64,000 nt of DNA from an uncultured Flavobacteriales bacterium (GCA_905479105.1 CAJQLE010000001.1:628499-692498); one strand, 5' to 3'. Shown: positions 25,163 to 34,932, counted from the stretch's first letter. Numbers and translations are program-made. The notes: generated by a model not told the origin, from the letters alone.

Positions 25163-26041
25163 TTATTCGAAGGAAAAAAAGGTTTCTGGATTGATGGGAA
25201 TTCCCTTCCTCCACATTTCAAAATGCAAATGCGGGCCAGAAGAATACTCACCTGTTTCTCCAATTATTGCGATTGCCTCTCCAGCGCGAACCTTATCACC
25301 TTCCTTTTTTAATAAGCTCGAATTATGCTTATAAACGGAGATTAAGTCATTGTCATGCTGTATCTGAAGAATATAACCCGTCTCAGCTGTGTAAGACGCA
25401 ATGACGATAGTACCATCATCAATTGCCTTGATGCTTTCGTCTTTTGGCGCGGCAACATCAACCCCAAAATGGCTGCGCTGAACATTAAAACGGTCCATTA
25501 TTGTCCCCTTTATAGGAGGGAATAATAAGTAAGCTGTTTTTGAATCGCGATTAAAATTTGGATTTAAGTTGACTAAATCTTCTTGTTCGATTTCCTTTCT
25601 CAATAGAGAATCCTCAATGCTTCTAGTATATTCTATTTCTAAGGGGTCAACTTCTACAAAAGCGGAAGCATCATATGCGGATGTGTCTATCCTTCCTTCG
25701 ACCAAGAGTCTGATGTTGTTGATGTATTCGTCTCTTTGACTAAGCTCCAATTCCATTGAATCTGCCTTGAGGGCGGTTTCAATTGCCAGTTTTCTTACGC
25801 GCACTTCTTCTGCATAATCTGGCAAGTAATAACGTAGGGGAGTCCAACCAAGAAGAGCAAAAGCGGAAACAGTAATTAAAAGAAATGAAATGCCTGAAAG
25901 CACTATAACGTTGAGCGGAGTAAGCAGAAAGGAAAATCGTTCTTCAAACGTATCTATGTTGAGAACCACTAGTTTATAGTGATTTCGGAGGCGTTTGTAA
26001 AACCTTTCTTTACCGTTTTTATCGTCTTTATTCTTGGCCAT
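25163..26041 (-). CDS. M23-family cell-wall endopeptidase with an N-terminal membrane anchor
   Basis: 292 aa. A hydrophobic helix at about 43-67 (PLNVIVLSGISFLLITVSAFALLGW) anchors it, followed by a short, probably coiled, region of about 85-120. The LytM/M23 domain fills about 175-290 with an intact zinc site: H-F-G-V-D-V and G-P-H-L-H-F-E. It should cut peptidoglycan cross-bridges, unlike the EnvC-like gene at 44.7 kb, whose site is degenerate. It starts 97 bp from the sprE reading and its stop abuts the rnhA start, so a shared transcript is likely. Confidence 0.93.
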   Translation of the reverse strand: MAKNKDDKNGKERFYKRLRNHYKLVVLNIDTFEERFSFLLTPLNVIVLSGISFLLITVSAFALLGWTPLRYYLPDYAEEVRVRKLAIETALKADSMELELSQRDEYINNIRLLVEGRIDTSAYDASAFVEVDPLEIEYTRSIEDSLLRKEIEQEDLVNLNPNFNRDSKTAYLLFPPIKGTIMDRFNVQRSHFGVDVAAPKDESIKAIDDGTIVIASYTAETGYILQIQHDNDLISVYKHNSSLLKKEGDKVRAGEAIAIIGETGEYSSGPHLHFEMWRKGIPINPETFFSFE

Positions 26042-26110
26042 CTATTATTTTTCAAATATCTCAATAATACTAAAGGCAAAAGCTTCGTTTACATCTCTTT
26101 AGAATTCAGA

Positions 26111-26118
26111 TAAATTTG
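26111..26118 (+). promoter_or_regulatory. Bacteroidota -7 promoter box for sprE
   Basis: TAAATTTG fits TAnnTTTG, 28 bp before the 26139 TTG and 43 bp before the 26154 TTG. A -33 TTTG is not clear. The box lies in the 97-bp gap between two divergent genes. Confidence 0.4.
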
Positions 26119-26138
26119 CCATCCTTTGAAAGCTCATT

Positions 26139-28769
26139 TTGAGAGAAATCATCTTGAAGATTAACATTTACAAATACACGATTATAATTGCCATCCTGCT
26201 AGAGGGATGTTCGCAAGAGAAAAACACGATAGTTAACCGGTCTTATCACAATTTGACGGCAAGATACAATGGGTTTTTTAACGGAAGACTTGCTCTTCAA
26301 GATGCGCATAAGTCAATGGAAGAGGCCTATGCTGAAGACTACACAATGCGATTGCCCATATTTATATCATCCAAAGACGATGCGGTTCAGCCAGTTTATC
26401 CTCAATTAGAGAGAGCGATTGAAAAGACATCTATGGTCGTTGATCGCCATAGTATGGACATCAGCGGTAAAGAATATTGCAATTGGATAGATGATACATG
26501 GCTTGTTATGGGTGAGGCTCAGTTTTTAAAAGGGGAGGTTATTCAGGCGAAGCAAATCTTTGATTTCACTAAGAGGAAGTATCCAGATCCGGAGACAAAG
26601 CAAATATCGTATATGTATTTGGGTAGGATTTACATGGAAAATGAACAGTATGAGCGTGCTGGGGATCAATTCCGGAAAGTGAGTTTGGAAGATGGCCTTC
26701 CTGAAAATAAATTAGGCGAATTTTACGCAGTAAAAACAGATTTCTATTTAAGGCAAAACAGGTTGGATGATGCCATTGAACAGTTAGAGCAGTCGATTGC
26801 TTACACGAAAAATAGACAAACTAAAACAAGGAGAATTTTTCTTTTGGCGCAACTATACAAGGAGAATGGTGAGGGGGGTACTTCTAGTGATTTGTATGCC
26901 GAAGTCATTAAGCGGAGTCCCGACTATGAAATGGCGTTTTATGCTAAAATAAACCGTGCTCTTGCCTATGACGTAACCGGGGGCAATAGCCAAGAGATAA
27001 AAGACATCCTTTTTAAAATGATAAAGGATGAGAAGAATACCGAATACTTGGATCAAATTTATTATGCATTAGCAGAGCTTGAGCTGAAAGAGGGGAATGA
27101 AGAAAAAGGAATCGAGTATTTGCATTTGGCAACGGAAAAGTCAGTAACAAACGGAAATGCAAAAGGCTTGGCTTATTACAGATTAGCTGAGATTTATTTC
27201 TCTAAGCCAGCGTATGCTATTGCACAAACATATTATGATAGTACGGTTGCTTTTTTAAGTACGGAACACCCAGATTATGATGTGATTTTAAAGAGAGCGA
27301 ACAGTCTTACTCAAATGATGCGAGATATAGCAATTGTTCAAACCGAAGATAGCTTGCAGGAGTTTGCGTTGTTGTCTGAAGAAGAACAAGACAGATTAAT
27401 CGAAACGCGTATTGACGATTACATTCAGGATGAGAAGGACGCTGAGCGGCAGAAGGAACTAGCCGAATTGCAAAATCAAAACGCCAAGTTTAATCAAAAC
27501 GACCAGTTCAATAAAAACATGAAGAGTGGAGACTGGTATTTCTATAATCCGGGAGCTATAGGGTTTGGGGCCTCTGAATTCAAGAAAATTTGGGGCGGGA
27601 ATCGAAAGAATGAAGATGATTGGAGAAGAACAGACAAAACTTCAAATGCACCGCTGCTTATTGCGGGTGACGATGGCATATTAGAAGAAGACACGATTGA
27701 TGGTGCTGATGATCCGAAGAATCCCAATTTCTATAAAAAGTCAATCCCGAATACAGATGAAAAATTGACACGATCTCACGCATTGATTATCGAGGCGCTT
27801 TATGATTTGGGGTTGGTCTACAAAGAGCAGATGAACGACTATCCGCCTGCTGCTGAAACATTTGAAGAGCTGATATCGAGGTATGACACTTCAAAATACC
27901 ACATCACCTGCCACTATCAATTGTATTTAATGTATGCTGAAACTGGAAACGAAGCAAAGTCCACCTTTCATAAGAATCAAATTTTATCAAAGTATCCAGA
28001 CTCAGATTATGCAAAAGTGATCCTTAATCCCAATTTCGCGGTTTCAAGTGAGGCTCAGGATGCTGAACTTGAAAAGGCATATCAAGAGGCGTATGCTTAT
28101 TTTGAACAAGGCTTTTATCGCAAGTCATACGAATTGGTTACAGCAGCTTTAGAAAAGTATCCGAATGGATCTTTTCAGCCTCAACTAAAGCTCTTGGAAG
28201 CGCTATGCTTGGGTTACATTGATAGTGAGGCCAGGATGATTTCTGAGTTAGAAAATGTAAAAAGTACTTATGGTGGGTCTGATGTAGGCAAGGAGGCAGA
28301 AGAAATATTGAAGTATTTCAAGAATGGTAAATCATTTGGAAACGAAGTAGAGGCCGCAAATCAAAAAATCGAAGAAGAAGCGGCTCAATTGGCAATGGAG
28401 AAGTTTAAGTATGACATTGGGGCTTCGCATAATTTTATTGTGATTGTTCCAGACTCAATGGATATGGACGTTCTTCAGCGAAATGTTTCTGATTTTAACC
28501 GTAAGTATTTCAGCACCAGGGGATTCAAAACCTCTATGATTCCTCTTAAAGAAGAGGTTTCGATGATTATTGTATCTAATGTTGGATACGCCTCTAAGGC
28601 GATGGATTATTTTTCAACGTTTAAAGGCACGGCAGATCTAAAAAGCCTGGTTGACAATGCCAGAAGTGTTTTTGTTATCTCATATGATAATTATGCCCAG
28701 TTTTATAAAGACCAAAATGTAGAGGCTTACGAGTTGTTTTTCGATGAGAACTATCTGAAAGGCAAGTAG
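26139..28769 (+). CDS. sprE: SprE/PorW-like TPR lipoprotein of gliding/T9SS
   Basis: 876 aa. No ATG exists in the first 59 codons, so the start is TTG, either at 26139 or at 26154 (giving M-K-I-N-I-Y-K-Y-T). The sequence then runs into a lipobox (L-L-E-G-C, Cys 24 in the longer form). The segment NRSYHNLTARYNGFFNGRLALQ matches the start of SprE/PorW proteins, required for T9SS function and gliding in Flavobacterium. Tetratricopeptide repeats cover most of about 130-430 and 540-720 (for example WLVMGEAQFLKGE, YRLAEIYFSKPAY). A C-terminal alpha/beta-like region follows (about 760-870). It likely sits on the periplasmic face of the outer membrane and contacts the PorKLMN machinery. Confidence 0.85.
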   Translation: MREIILKINIYKYTIIIAILLEGCSQEKNTIVNRSYHNLTARYNGFFNGRLALQDAHKSMEEAYAEDYTMRLPIFISSKDDAVQPVYPQLERAIEKTSMVVDRHSMDISGKEYCNWIDDTWLVMGEAQFLKGEVIQAKQIFDFTKRKYPDPETKQISYMYLGRIYMENEQYERAGDQFRKVSLEDGLPENKLGEFYAVKTDFYLRQNRLDDAIEQLEQSIAYTKNRQTKTRRIFLLAQLYKENGEGGTSSDLYAEVIKRSPDYEMAFYAKINRALAYDVTGGNSQEIKDILFKMIKDEKNTEYLDQIYYALAELELKEGNEEKGIEYLHLATEKSVTNGNAKGLAYYRLAEIYFSKPAYAIAQTYYDSTVAFLSTEHPDYDVILKRANSLTQMMRDIAIVQTEDSLQEFALLSEEEQDRLIETRIDDYIQDEKDAERQKELAELQNQNAKFNQNDQFNKNMKSGDWYFYNPGAIGFGASEFKKIWGGNRKNEDDWRRTDKTSNAPLLIAGDDGILEEDTIDGADDPKNPNFYKKSIPNTDEKLTRSHALIIEALYDLGLVYKEQMNDYPPAAETFEELISRYDTSKYHITCHYQLYLMYAETGNEAKSTFHKNQILSKYPDSDYAKVILNPNFAVSSEAQDAELEKAYQEAYAYFEQGFYRKSYELVTAALEKYPNGSFQPQLKLLEALCLGYIDSEARMISELENVKSTYGGSDVGKEAEEILKYFKNGKSFGNEVEAANQKIEEEAAQLAMEKFKYDIGASHNFIVIVPDSMDMDVLQRNVSDFNRKYFSTRGFKTSMIPLKEEVSMIIVSNVGYASKAMDYFSTFKGTADLKSLVDNARSVFVISYDNYAQFYKDQNVEAYELFFDENYLKGK

Positions 28770-28778
28770 AGCGTTAGT

Positions 28779-28811
28779 TTTGAAGGCATATTAATGAATC
28801 CCCTACTTTTG
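28779..28811 (+). promoter_or_regulatory. Bacteroidota promoter of the bactofilin-atp operon
   Basis: TTTG at 28779-28782 and TACTTTTG at 28804-28811, spaced 21 nt, fit the Bacteroidota consensus TTTG-N19-21-TAnnTTTG at every fixed base. The box ends 17 bp before the bactofilin ATG. Confidence 0.7.
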
Positions 28812-28828
28812 CAAAAAAGCTTTAGATC

Positions 28829-29248
28829 ATGATGAACAGAAATGCGAAAGCCAACGGTAAAAATGGAGAAGGAGAATTTGGTGCTCATAACCAAATTGCT
28901 AAAGGCACGCGAATTCAAGGTGACATCAAAACAGAGGGAGTTCTTCGAATTGATGGAACATTGGTTGGATCGATTGATTCAACTGGAAAAGTTGTGGTTG
29001 GGCCATCTGGTAAAATAGAAGGCTCCATACGTTGTAATTCTGCGAATATCAGTGGAGAAGTGAAAGCTAAAGTATTTGTAAAAGAGCTTTTGACGCTGCA
29101 GGCCTCGGCTAAGCTTCAAGGTGAAATTACAACAGGCAAATTAGCTATTGAGCCAGGGGCAGTTTTTAGTGGAAGCTGCAGCATGGGTGGCGTTGTGAAA
29201 GAAATCTCTCAAAAGGACGAAGAGCAACTTGCCGAAAAAACAGCTTAA
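28829..29248 (+). CDS. Bactofilin (DUF583)
   Basis: 139 aa. The core is the bactofilin right-handed beta-helix with short repeats of about 18 residues (GTRIQGDIKTEGVLRIDG, LVGSIDSTGKVVVGPSGKI, SIRCNSANISGEVKAK, ELLTLQASAKLQGEI), flanked by short unstructured ends. Bactofilins polymerise into cytoskeletal filaments that often recruit wall hydrolases or affect morphology. A partner M23 enzyme is nearby (25163-26041) but not in the same operon. Its end overlaps the atpZ start by 20 bp, so it appears to head the ATP synthase operon. A clear promoter lies just upstream. Confidence 0.93.
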   Translation: MMNRNAKANGKNGEGEFGAHNQIAKGTRIQGDIKTEGVLRIDGTLVGSIDSTGKVVVGPSGKIEGSIRCNSANISGEVKAKVFVKELLTLQASAKLQGEITTGKLAIEPGAVFSGSCSMGGVVKEISQKDEEQLAEKTA

Positions 29249-29441
29249 AAAAATTGTTGAAGTTTCCGGAATTGGGCTTCAACTTTCCACTACAGTTTTT
29301 CTTGGAGCTTATTTGGGTAATTATTTGGATGATACTTATCCAATAAGCCAAAAAAGAATTTATACCTTACTATTTACTCTTCTGGCAACGGGTATTGCTA
29401 TTTACAACGTGATCCGGCAGTTGAATAGAAATAACGATTAA
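29229..29441 (+). CDS. AtpZ/AtpI-like small membrane protein
   Basis: 70 aa. It has two membrane helices (about 14-31 and 45-61) and a conserved G-x-x-L-D-D-T-Y-P loop, like the AtpI/AtpZ proteins that precede F-ATPase genes and help assemble the c-ring or carry magnesium. There is no Met codon, so the start must be TTG at 29229; this lies within the bactofilin gene, an overlap of 20 bp, implying coupling. The function is inferred from family and position. Confidence 0.8.
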   Translation: MPKKQLKKIVEVSGIGLQLSTTVFLGAYLGNYLDDTYPISQKRIYTLLFTLLATGIAIYNVIRQLNRNND

Positions 29442-29443
29442 GC

Positions 29444-29827
29444 GTGATTCCAGCTACTAAATACAGTGCGGGTTTACTTGTACTCTTGCTTATAGCTTAT
29501 GCTGGACACTGGCAAGTTCTTGGAATCTTTGGACACCCAGTTGAGTTCACACAATTGCTTCCTTTTTATTCCATGAACTACGTTTTAGGCGTCTGCATCG
29601 TCAGCACTCTTATTGCATTGTCAAAATCAAAAAGTGAAATTCTTGGTTTTGTTTTCATGGGTGGAAGCTTGGTAAAGTTTGCTGTTTTTTTCATTTTTTT
29701 TTATCCTGAGCTACACGGCAATGATGAGCTCAAAAAAGCAACGTTTAATTTGTTTTTTGTACCCTATGTAATCACCGTAATTGCAGAGGTTTGGTATTTG
29801 ATTCGCTTTCTCAATAGGCGGCCCTAA
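29444..29827 (+). CDS. Four-helix membrane protein in the ATP synthase operon (DUF6168-like)
   Basis: 127 aa, GTG start at 29444, 2 bp after the atpZ stop. About four hydrophobic segments are visible (about 8-26, 36-56, 65-84 and 99-119). I recognise it only loosely as the small protein found between AtpZ/AtpI and AtpB in flavobacterial operons. Size and place resemble AtpI. A role in assembly or ion handling is a guess. No catalytic motif is visible. Confidence 0.65.
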   Translation: MIPATKYSAGLLVLLLIAYAGHWQVLGIFGHPVEFTQLLPFYSMNYVLGVCIVSTLIALSKSKSEILGFVFMGGSLVKFAVFFIFFYPELHGNDELKKATFNLFFVPYVITVIAEVWYLIRFLNRRP

Positions 29828-29936
29828 ATGATGGAGCAGCTGACAACCTCGGAATCTATTGTTTTTTCTCTTTTAGATTCTAACTATAATGCGTACTCTT
29901 GCAGCCAATTTTAAAACCCCTTATTAACAAAGGAGT

Positions 29937-31007
29937 ATGCGATTAAAAATTGTATTTTCATTTGTCCTTTTTGCTCTGATATTCAATCCGTTCACAGTAA
30001 GGTCTGAGCATTCTGACGAAGGAGGAGACAGCACTGATATAAGGGCTGAGATTAAGGAGGATATTCTTCATCACCTGCAAGATGCTCATGATTTTCATTT
30101 GTTTACAGATGAAACCACAGGCACTCATTACAGCTTTCCCTTGCCCATTATTCTGCTAGACGGTGGTGTGAAGTTTTTCATGTCTTCAAAGTTTCATCAT
30201 GGTGAAGAAATTGCGGAAGTTGACGGAAACTATTATGCTCTGCACCATAACCACATATACAAGACGGACGCTGAAGGAACCATTAACTATGATGAAAATC
30301 ATCATGTTACCAACGCTGCACCTTTAGATTTTTCGATTACTAAGAGTGTGTTTAGCGTGATGATTGTTTCGATCATCCTCTTCTTGCTTTTCAAAGCTCT
30401 AGGTGATGGATATAAGAAGAGCGCTAATCCAAAAGGTTTGGGTAAGTTTTTAGAGCCTTTAGTTCTGTTTGTGCGTGATGAAATTGCTATTCCAAACATC
30501 GGTGAAAAGCATTACCAGAAATACATGAGCTATTTGCTGACTGTCTTTGTTTTTATATGGTTCATTAATTTAACGGGTCTTACTCCGCTTGGTATCAATG
30601 TAACGGGAAATATTGCAGTGACTTTTGCTTTGGCTTTAATGACCTTCATTATCACGCAGGTTTCTGCCAAGAGTACCTACTGGAAGCATATATTCTGGAT
30701 GCCAGGAGTGCCTGTGCCGATGAAGATTATTTTAGCGCCAATCGAATTGTTAGGGGTTTTCATTAAGCCGTTTGCATTGATGATTCGTTTATATGCGAAC
30801 ATTTCAGCGGGTCACATCGTTTTGATGAGCCTGGTCGGTTTGTTGTTCATATTCAACAATTGGTTTGCTCGCGGAGCTTTCTTAGGTTTAACTCTCTTTT
30901 TGTCAATAATAGAATTGCTTGTTGCGTTTCTTCAAGCCTACATTTTCACAATGTTAACCGCGCTCTATTTTGGGTTCGCAGTTGAAGAACACGATGATCA
31001 TCATTAA
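29937..31007 (+). CDS. atpB: ATP synthase F0 subunit a
   Basis: 356 aa, longer than the usual ~270 because of a periplasmic N-terminal extension with a signal-like start (about 1-23) and a His-rich, charged stretch (about 25-125). This extension is typical in Bacteroidota. The essential Arg for proton transfer is R284 in LMIRLYANISAGH, and the C-terminal helices follow. It forms the stator half-channels next to the c-ring. The ATG at 29937 has AAAGGAG one base upstream, too close to be a normal Shine-Dalgarno. It lies 109 bp after the small membrane protein; that gap holds no clear site. Confidence 0.95.
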   Translation: MRLKIVFSFVLFALIFNPFTVRSEHSDEGGDSTDIRAEIKEDILHHLQDAHDFHLFTDETTGTHYSFPLPIILLDGGVKFFMSSKFHHGEEIAEVDGNYYALHHNHIYKTDAEGTINYDENHHVTNAAPLDFSITKSVFSVMIVSIILFLLFKALGDGYKKSANPKGLGKFLEPLVLFVRDEIAIPNIGEKHYQKYMSYLLTVFVFIWFINLTGLTPLGINVTGNIAVTFALALMTFIITQVSAKSTYWKHIFWMPGVPVPMKIILAPIELLGVFIKPFALMIRLYANISAGHIVLMSLVGLLFIFNNWFARGAFLGLTLFLSIIELLVAFLQAYIFTMLTALYFGFAVEEHDDHH

Positions 31008-31032
31008 TAATAAAAGTCTTTTTAACTCTTAA

Positions 31033-31236
<204 letters not shown>

Positions 31237-31246
31237 TTAAGAACCT

Positions 31247-31281
31247 CAACAGTGGCAGCGGTTGGCTGTCACTGTTGTTTT
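31247..31281 (+). terminator. Strong stem-loop between atpE and atpF (attenuator-like)
   Basis: CAACAGTGGCAG (31247-31258) pairs with CTGTCACTGTTG (31266-31277) over 12 bp, with one G-T pair and a 7-nt loop, followed by TTTT at 31278-31281. It looks like an intrinsic terminator inside the operon. It may cut transcription part-way or protect the 3' end of atpE mRNA. Confidence 0.6.
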
Positions 31282-31306
31282 ATTCATCAAAGAAAATTAA
31301 AGAGTC

Positions 31307-31807
31307 GTGGAAAAATTAATAAGTGAATTTTCAGTCGGTTTGTTTTTTTGGCAAACGTTGTTGTTTCTAGCACTTCTTTTCTTACTAAGAAAATACGCTT
31401 GGAAACCAACACTTATTGCTGTAAACCGTAGAGAAAAAGGAATAGAAGAGGCTTTAGAGTCAGCTGAATTAGCGCGCAAGGAATTGAAGAAGTTGCAAAG
31501 CAGCAATAGTGCTTTGATTCAAGAAGCTAGAGACGAAAGAGAGCTGCTTTTGAAAGAAGCAAAGGCAATGAAGAATGAGATTATTGCTGAAGCTAAATCA
31601 AAGGCAAAAGAAGAGGCTGATAAAGTTTTGGCATCAGCTCGTGAAGAGATTAAAATTGAAAAATCGAAGGCTATCGAGGAGTTGAAGACTCAAGTTGCAG
31701 ATTTCTCATTTCAAATTGCTGAAAAACTTTTGTTAGAGAAGCTTTCTGAAAAGGATAAGCAGAGCGATACAGTGAAGTCAGCGTTGAACGAAATTAACTT
31801 CAACTAA
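31307..31807 (+). CDS. atpF: ATP synthase F0 subunit b
   Basis: 166 aa with a single membrane helix near the N-terminus (about 9-25) followed by a long charged helix of Ala/Glu/Lys heptads (about 35-150), as in the b-subunit peripheral stalk that holds the F1 head. The start is GTG at 31307; no in-frame ATG fits. It lies 26 bp after the stem-loop that follows atpE. The stop overlaps the atpH start by 1 bp (TAATG), indicating translational coupling. Confidence 0.93.
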   Translation: MEKLISEFSVGLFFWQTLLFLALLFLLRKYAWKPTLIAVNRREKGIEEALESAELARKELKKLQSSNSALIQEARDERELLLKEAKAMKNEIIAEAKSKAKEEADKVLASAREEIKIEKSKAIEELKTQVADFSFQIAEKLLLEKLSEKDKQSDTVKSALNEINFN

Positions 31808-32340
31808 TGAGAAGAACGAAGGCAGCAGGCAGGTATGCTCAGTCTTTGATCGGATTAGCCATTGAACGTGGTGAGCTTGATCAAGTGAAAGCAGACATGG
31901 AGTTGATCGCAAAGATTTGTGCCGAAAGTCATGAATTGGACCTCCTCCTTCAATCGCCTATTATTAAGACCGATCAAAAACAAAAAGCGCTTAAGACGAT
32001 TTTTGAAAAAGCGGTTTCTAATCTTACTCTTCGCTTTGTCGAATTGCTTACAAGCAAAGGAAGAGAAGGGCAAATTGCAGGCGTTGCTTTTTCATTCAAA
32101 GAATTATACAAAGAGCACATGGGAATTGTAACCGTTGAGGTTACATCTGCTGTGGAACTTTCTTCAAATCAAGCTAAAGAAATAGCCAAATCCTTTGAGA
32201 AATTGGGTAAGACTATTGATTTGGTTCAAAACGTAGATCCTCATGTTTTGGGTGGTTTGAAAGTTAAAGTAGGCGATCAAAGAGTTGACGCTACGATAAG
32301 AAGGAAATTGAACGAATTAAAACACGAAACACACAAATAA
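31807..32340 (+). CDS. atpH: ATP synthase F1 subunit delta
   Basis: 177 aa, typical for the delta/OSCP subunit that joins the b-stalk to the top of the F1 hexamer. The N-terminal RTKAAGRYAQSLIGLAIERGELDQV helix bundle and the C-terminal VDPHVLGGLKVKVGDQRVDATIRRKLNEL segment are family signatures. It starts inside the atpF stop codon (1-bp overlap). Confidence 0.95.
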   Translation: MRRTKAAGRYAQSLIGLAIERGELDQVKADMELIAKICAESHELDLLLQSPIIKTDQKQKALKTIFEKAVSNLTLRFVELLTSKGREGQIAGVAFSFKELYKEHMGIVTVEVTSAVELSSNQAKEIAKSFEKLGKTIDLVQNVDPHVLGGLKVKVGDQRVDATIRRKLNELKHETHK

Positions 32341-32370
32341 AAGCTTTCAGCAATCTAATCAGATTAAGTT

Positions 32371-33957
32371 ATGCCTGAAATTAAACCAGCAGAAGTATCA
32401 GCCATCCTCCGAGAACAACTCTCAGGAGCAAAAACCGAAGCAGAACTAGAAGAAGTAGGTTCGGTTCTCCAAGTAGGTGACGGTATTGCACGTATTTACG
32501 GGTTGTCCAATGTACAAGCAGGAGAATTGATTGAGTTCGAAAACGGACTTCAAGCCATTGCTTTGAACCTTGAAGAAGACAACGTAGGAGCCGTTCTTTT
32601 GGGTCACTCAAACGACATCAAAGAAGGCGACATCGCTAAGCGAACTAAGAAAATAGCTTCTATCTACGTTGGTGAAGGCATTATTGGCCGTGTAGTCAAC
32701 ACATTGGGTCGACCAATTGATGGTAAAGGACCAATAGAAGGTGAATTGTTCGAAATGCCTATCGAGCGCAAGGCTCCAGGTGTCATCTTTCGTGAGCCAG
32801 TTACGGAGCCTCTCCAAACAGGAATTAAGGCGATTGACGCTATGATTCCAGTTGGACGTGGACAAAGAGAGTTGATCATTGGTGATCGTCAAACAGGAAA
32901 GACTACTGTGGCGATTGATACGATTATCAATCAAAAAGAATTTTATGATAGAGGAGAGCCTGTGTACTGTATATATGTTGCTTCCGCTCAAAAGGCATCA
33001 ACAGTAGCTGGTGTTGTTAAGCGGTTAGAAGATGCTGGTGCAATGGCTTACACTACGGTTGTTGCTGCGAACGCATCTGATCCTTCTCCAATGCAGTTTT
33101 ATTCTCCTATGGCAGGTGCTGCTATTGGTGAGTTCTTTAGAGATACAGGAAGACCAGCTTTGATCGTTTATGACGATTTATCAAAGCAAGCTGTTGCTTA
33201 CCGTGAGGTTTCACTTCTTTTGAGAAGACCTCCAGGACGCGAAGCTTACCCGGGTGACGTATTCTACCTTCACTCACGTTTGTTAGAGCGCGCTGCTAAG
33301 ATCATCAATGATGACACTATTGCTTCTCAAATGAACGACCTTCCAGAGGCACTAAAAGGAAAAGTGAAAGGTGGTGGATCGCTAACAGCCCTCCCTATTA
33401 TTGAAACTCAAGCAGGTGACGTTTCGGCTTATATCCCAACCAATGTAATTTCTATTACTGATGGTCAGATATTCCTTGAAGCAAACTTGTTTTTAGCCGG
33501 TGTACGGCCAGCGATTAACGTGGGTATCTCGGTATCTCGAGTTGGTGGTAACGCACAGATAAAATCAATGAAGAAAATTGCTGGTACGCTGAAGCTTGAT
33601 CAAGCGCAATACCGGGAATTAGAGGCGTTTTCTAAATTTGGTTCTGACCTTGATGCTGCTACTAAGAGCGTTTTGGATAAAGGTTCTAGAAACGTGGAGA
33701 TTTTAAAGCAAAATGAGAATCAACCAATGGCGGTTGAGAAGCAAATTGCGATCATCTATTGCGGAACAAAGAACTTGCTTCGCGGTGTTCCTGTGAATAA
33801 AGTGAAAGAGTTTGAGGTTGAATACCTTGATTTCTTGGATAGAAAGCACAGAGATGTTCTTGACACGTTGAAAGCAGGGAAATTGACGGACGAGGTTACA
33901 GACACTCTAGCAAAAGTTTGCGCTGAATTGAGCGCTAAGTATAATACTAAGAAATAA
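32371..33957 (+). CDS. atpA: ATP synthase F1 subunit alpha
   Basis: 528 aa. The Walker A motif is GDRQTGKT (171-178), and the alpha-subunit signature [14 protein letters not shown] is present around residue 380. The [10 protein letters not shown] and [19 protein letters not shown] blocks are standard. Alpha forms the non-catalytic half of the F1 hexamer. The beta and epsilon subunits (atpD, atpC) are absent from the window; in Bacteroidota they lie at a separate locus, so the split is expected. It follows atpH after 30 bp. Confidence 0.97.
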   Translation: MPEIKPAEVSAILREQLSGAKTEAELEEVGSVLQVGDGIARIYGLSNVQAGELIEFENGLQAIALNLEEDNVGAVLLGHSNDIKEGDIAKRTKKIASIYVGEGIIGRVVNTLGRPIDGKGPIEGELFEMPIERKAPGVIFREPVTEPLQTGIKAIDAMIPVGRGQRELIIGDRQTGKTTVAIDTIINQKEFYDRGEPVYCIYVASAQKASTVAGVVKRLEDAGAMAYTTVVAANASDPSPMQFYSPMAGAAIGEFFRDTGRPALIVYDDLSKQAVAYREVSLLLRRPPGREAYPGDVFYLHSRLLERAAKIINDDTIASQMNDLPEALKGKVKGGGSLTALPIIETQAGDVSAYIPTNVISITDGQIFLEANLFLAGVRPAINVGISVSRVGGNAQIKSMKKIAGTLKLDQAQYRELEAFSKFGSDLDAATKSVLDKGSRNVEILKQNENQPMAVEKQIAIIYCGTKNLLRGVPVNKVKEFEVEYLDFLDRKHRDVLDTLKAGKLTDEVTDTLAKVCAELSAKYNTKK

Positions 33958-33966
33958 CAGAGAACC

Positions 33967-34845
33967 ATGCCTAACTTAAAAGAGGTAAGGGTAAGAATCA
34001 CATCAGTAAACAGCACCAAGCAGATTACATCTGCTATGAAAATGGTGTCTGCAGCTAAATTGCGTAAAGCGCAAGATGCTGTTACTCAGATGAGACCTTA
34101 TGCAGAGAAACTCCAAGAAATTCTTAAGGGCGTAAGCGCTGGCTTGGATACGTCTGAAAACGTTTATGGTCGAAACGATAAAGACGAGAATGTCTTGATC
34201 ATTACTATAAGCTCGAACAGGGGTCTTTGTGGTGCTTTTAACTCTCAGGTCATTAAGCATGTTAAGCATCTTATTGCTGATGATTATAAAGGCAAGAATG
34301 TAACTATCCTGACGTTTGGTAAGAAAGCAGAAGAGGCATTCAGAAAAACTGATCACTTCATCAAAGGCACTCTGCTTCCTCGCCACACAAATGAAATTTT
34401 CGATGACCTTACGTATGACAGAACTGCCGAGGCAGCAAGTAAGATAATGGGAGCCTTCAAGGCGAAGCAGTTTGACCGTGTTATGTTGGTCTACAACTCG
34501 TTTAAAAATGCAGCCGTTCAAATTGTAAAAACAGAGCAATTTCTACCTGTACTTCCTCCTGAAAATGATGGAAGCGGAGTGGATGCTGACTACATTTTTG
34601 AGCCTAACAAAAATGAAATTGTTGGAGATTTGATCCCGAAGTCATTGAAGACCCAGCTCTTCAAGGCTCTTTTGGACAGCACAGCATCAGAACATGGAGC
34701 ACGAATGACGGCAATGCACAAGGCAACAGATAATGCCACGGACCTTATCAAAGAGTTGAAATTAACTTACAATAAGGCTAGACAAGCAGCTATTACCAAA
34801 GAAATCCTTGAGATAGTTGGTGGAGCAGAAGCCTTGAATGGTTAG
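33967..34845 (+). CDS. atpG: ATP synthase F1 subunit gamma
   Basis: 292 aa, the usual size for the rotating central shaft. The N-terminal MPNLKEVRVRITSVNSTKQITSAMKMVSAAKLRKAQ and C-terminal MTAMHKATDNATDLIKEL helices form the coiled coil that turns inside the hexamer (both conserved). Last gene of the operon; a strong terminator begins 23 bp after the stop. Confidence 0.96.
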   Translation: MPNLKEVRVRITSVNSTKQITSAMKMVSAAKLRKAQDAVTQMRPYAEKLQEILKGVSAGLDTSENVYGRNDKDENVLIITISSNRGLCGAFNSQVIKHVKHLIADDYKGKNVTILTFGKKAEEAFRKTDHFIKGTLLPRHTNEIFDDLTYDRTAEAASKIMGAFKAKQFDRVMLVYNSFKNAAVQIVKTEQFLPVLPPENDGSGVDADYIFEPNKNEIVGDLIPKSLKTQLFKALLDSTASEHGARMTAMHKATDNATDLIKELKLTYNKARQAAITKEILEIVGGAEALNG

Positions 34846-34867
34846 TATTAAGATAAAAAGTCTAAGG

Positions 34868-34896
34868 AAAGCCTCGCATTTAATGCGGGGCTTTTT
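34868..34896 (+). terminator. Rho-independent terminator after the atp operon
   Basis: GCCTCGCAT (34871-34879) and ATGCGGGGC (34883-34891) form a 9-bp stem with a TTA loop, followed by five T, placed 23 bp after the atpG stop. Confidence 0.9.
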
Positions 34897-34932
34897 CATT
34901 TTTACGGCATTATTCTTGTCTACATTTATCAC

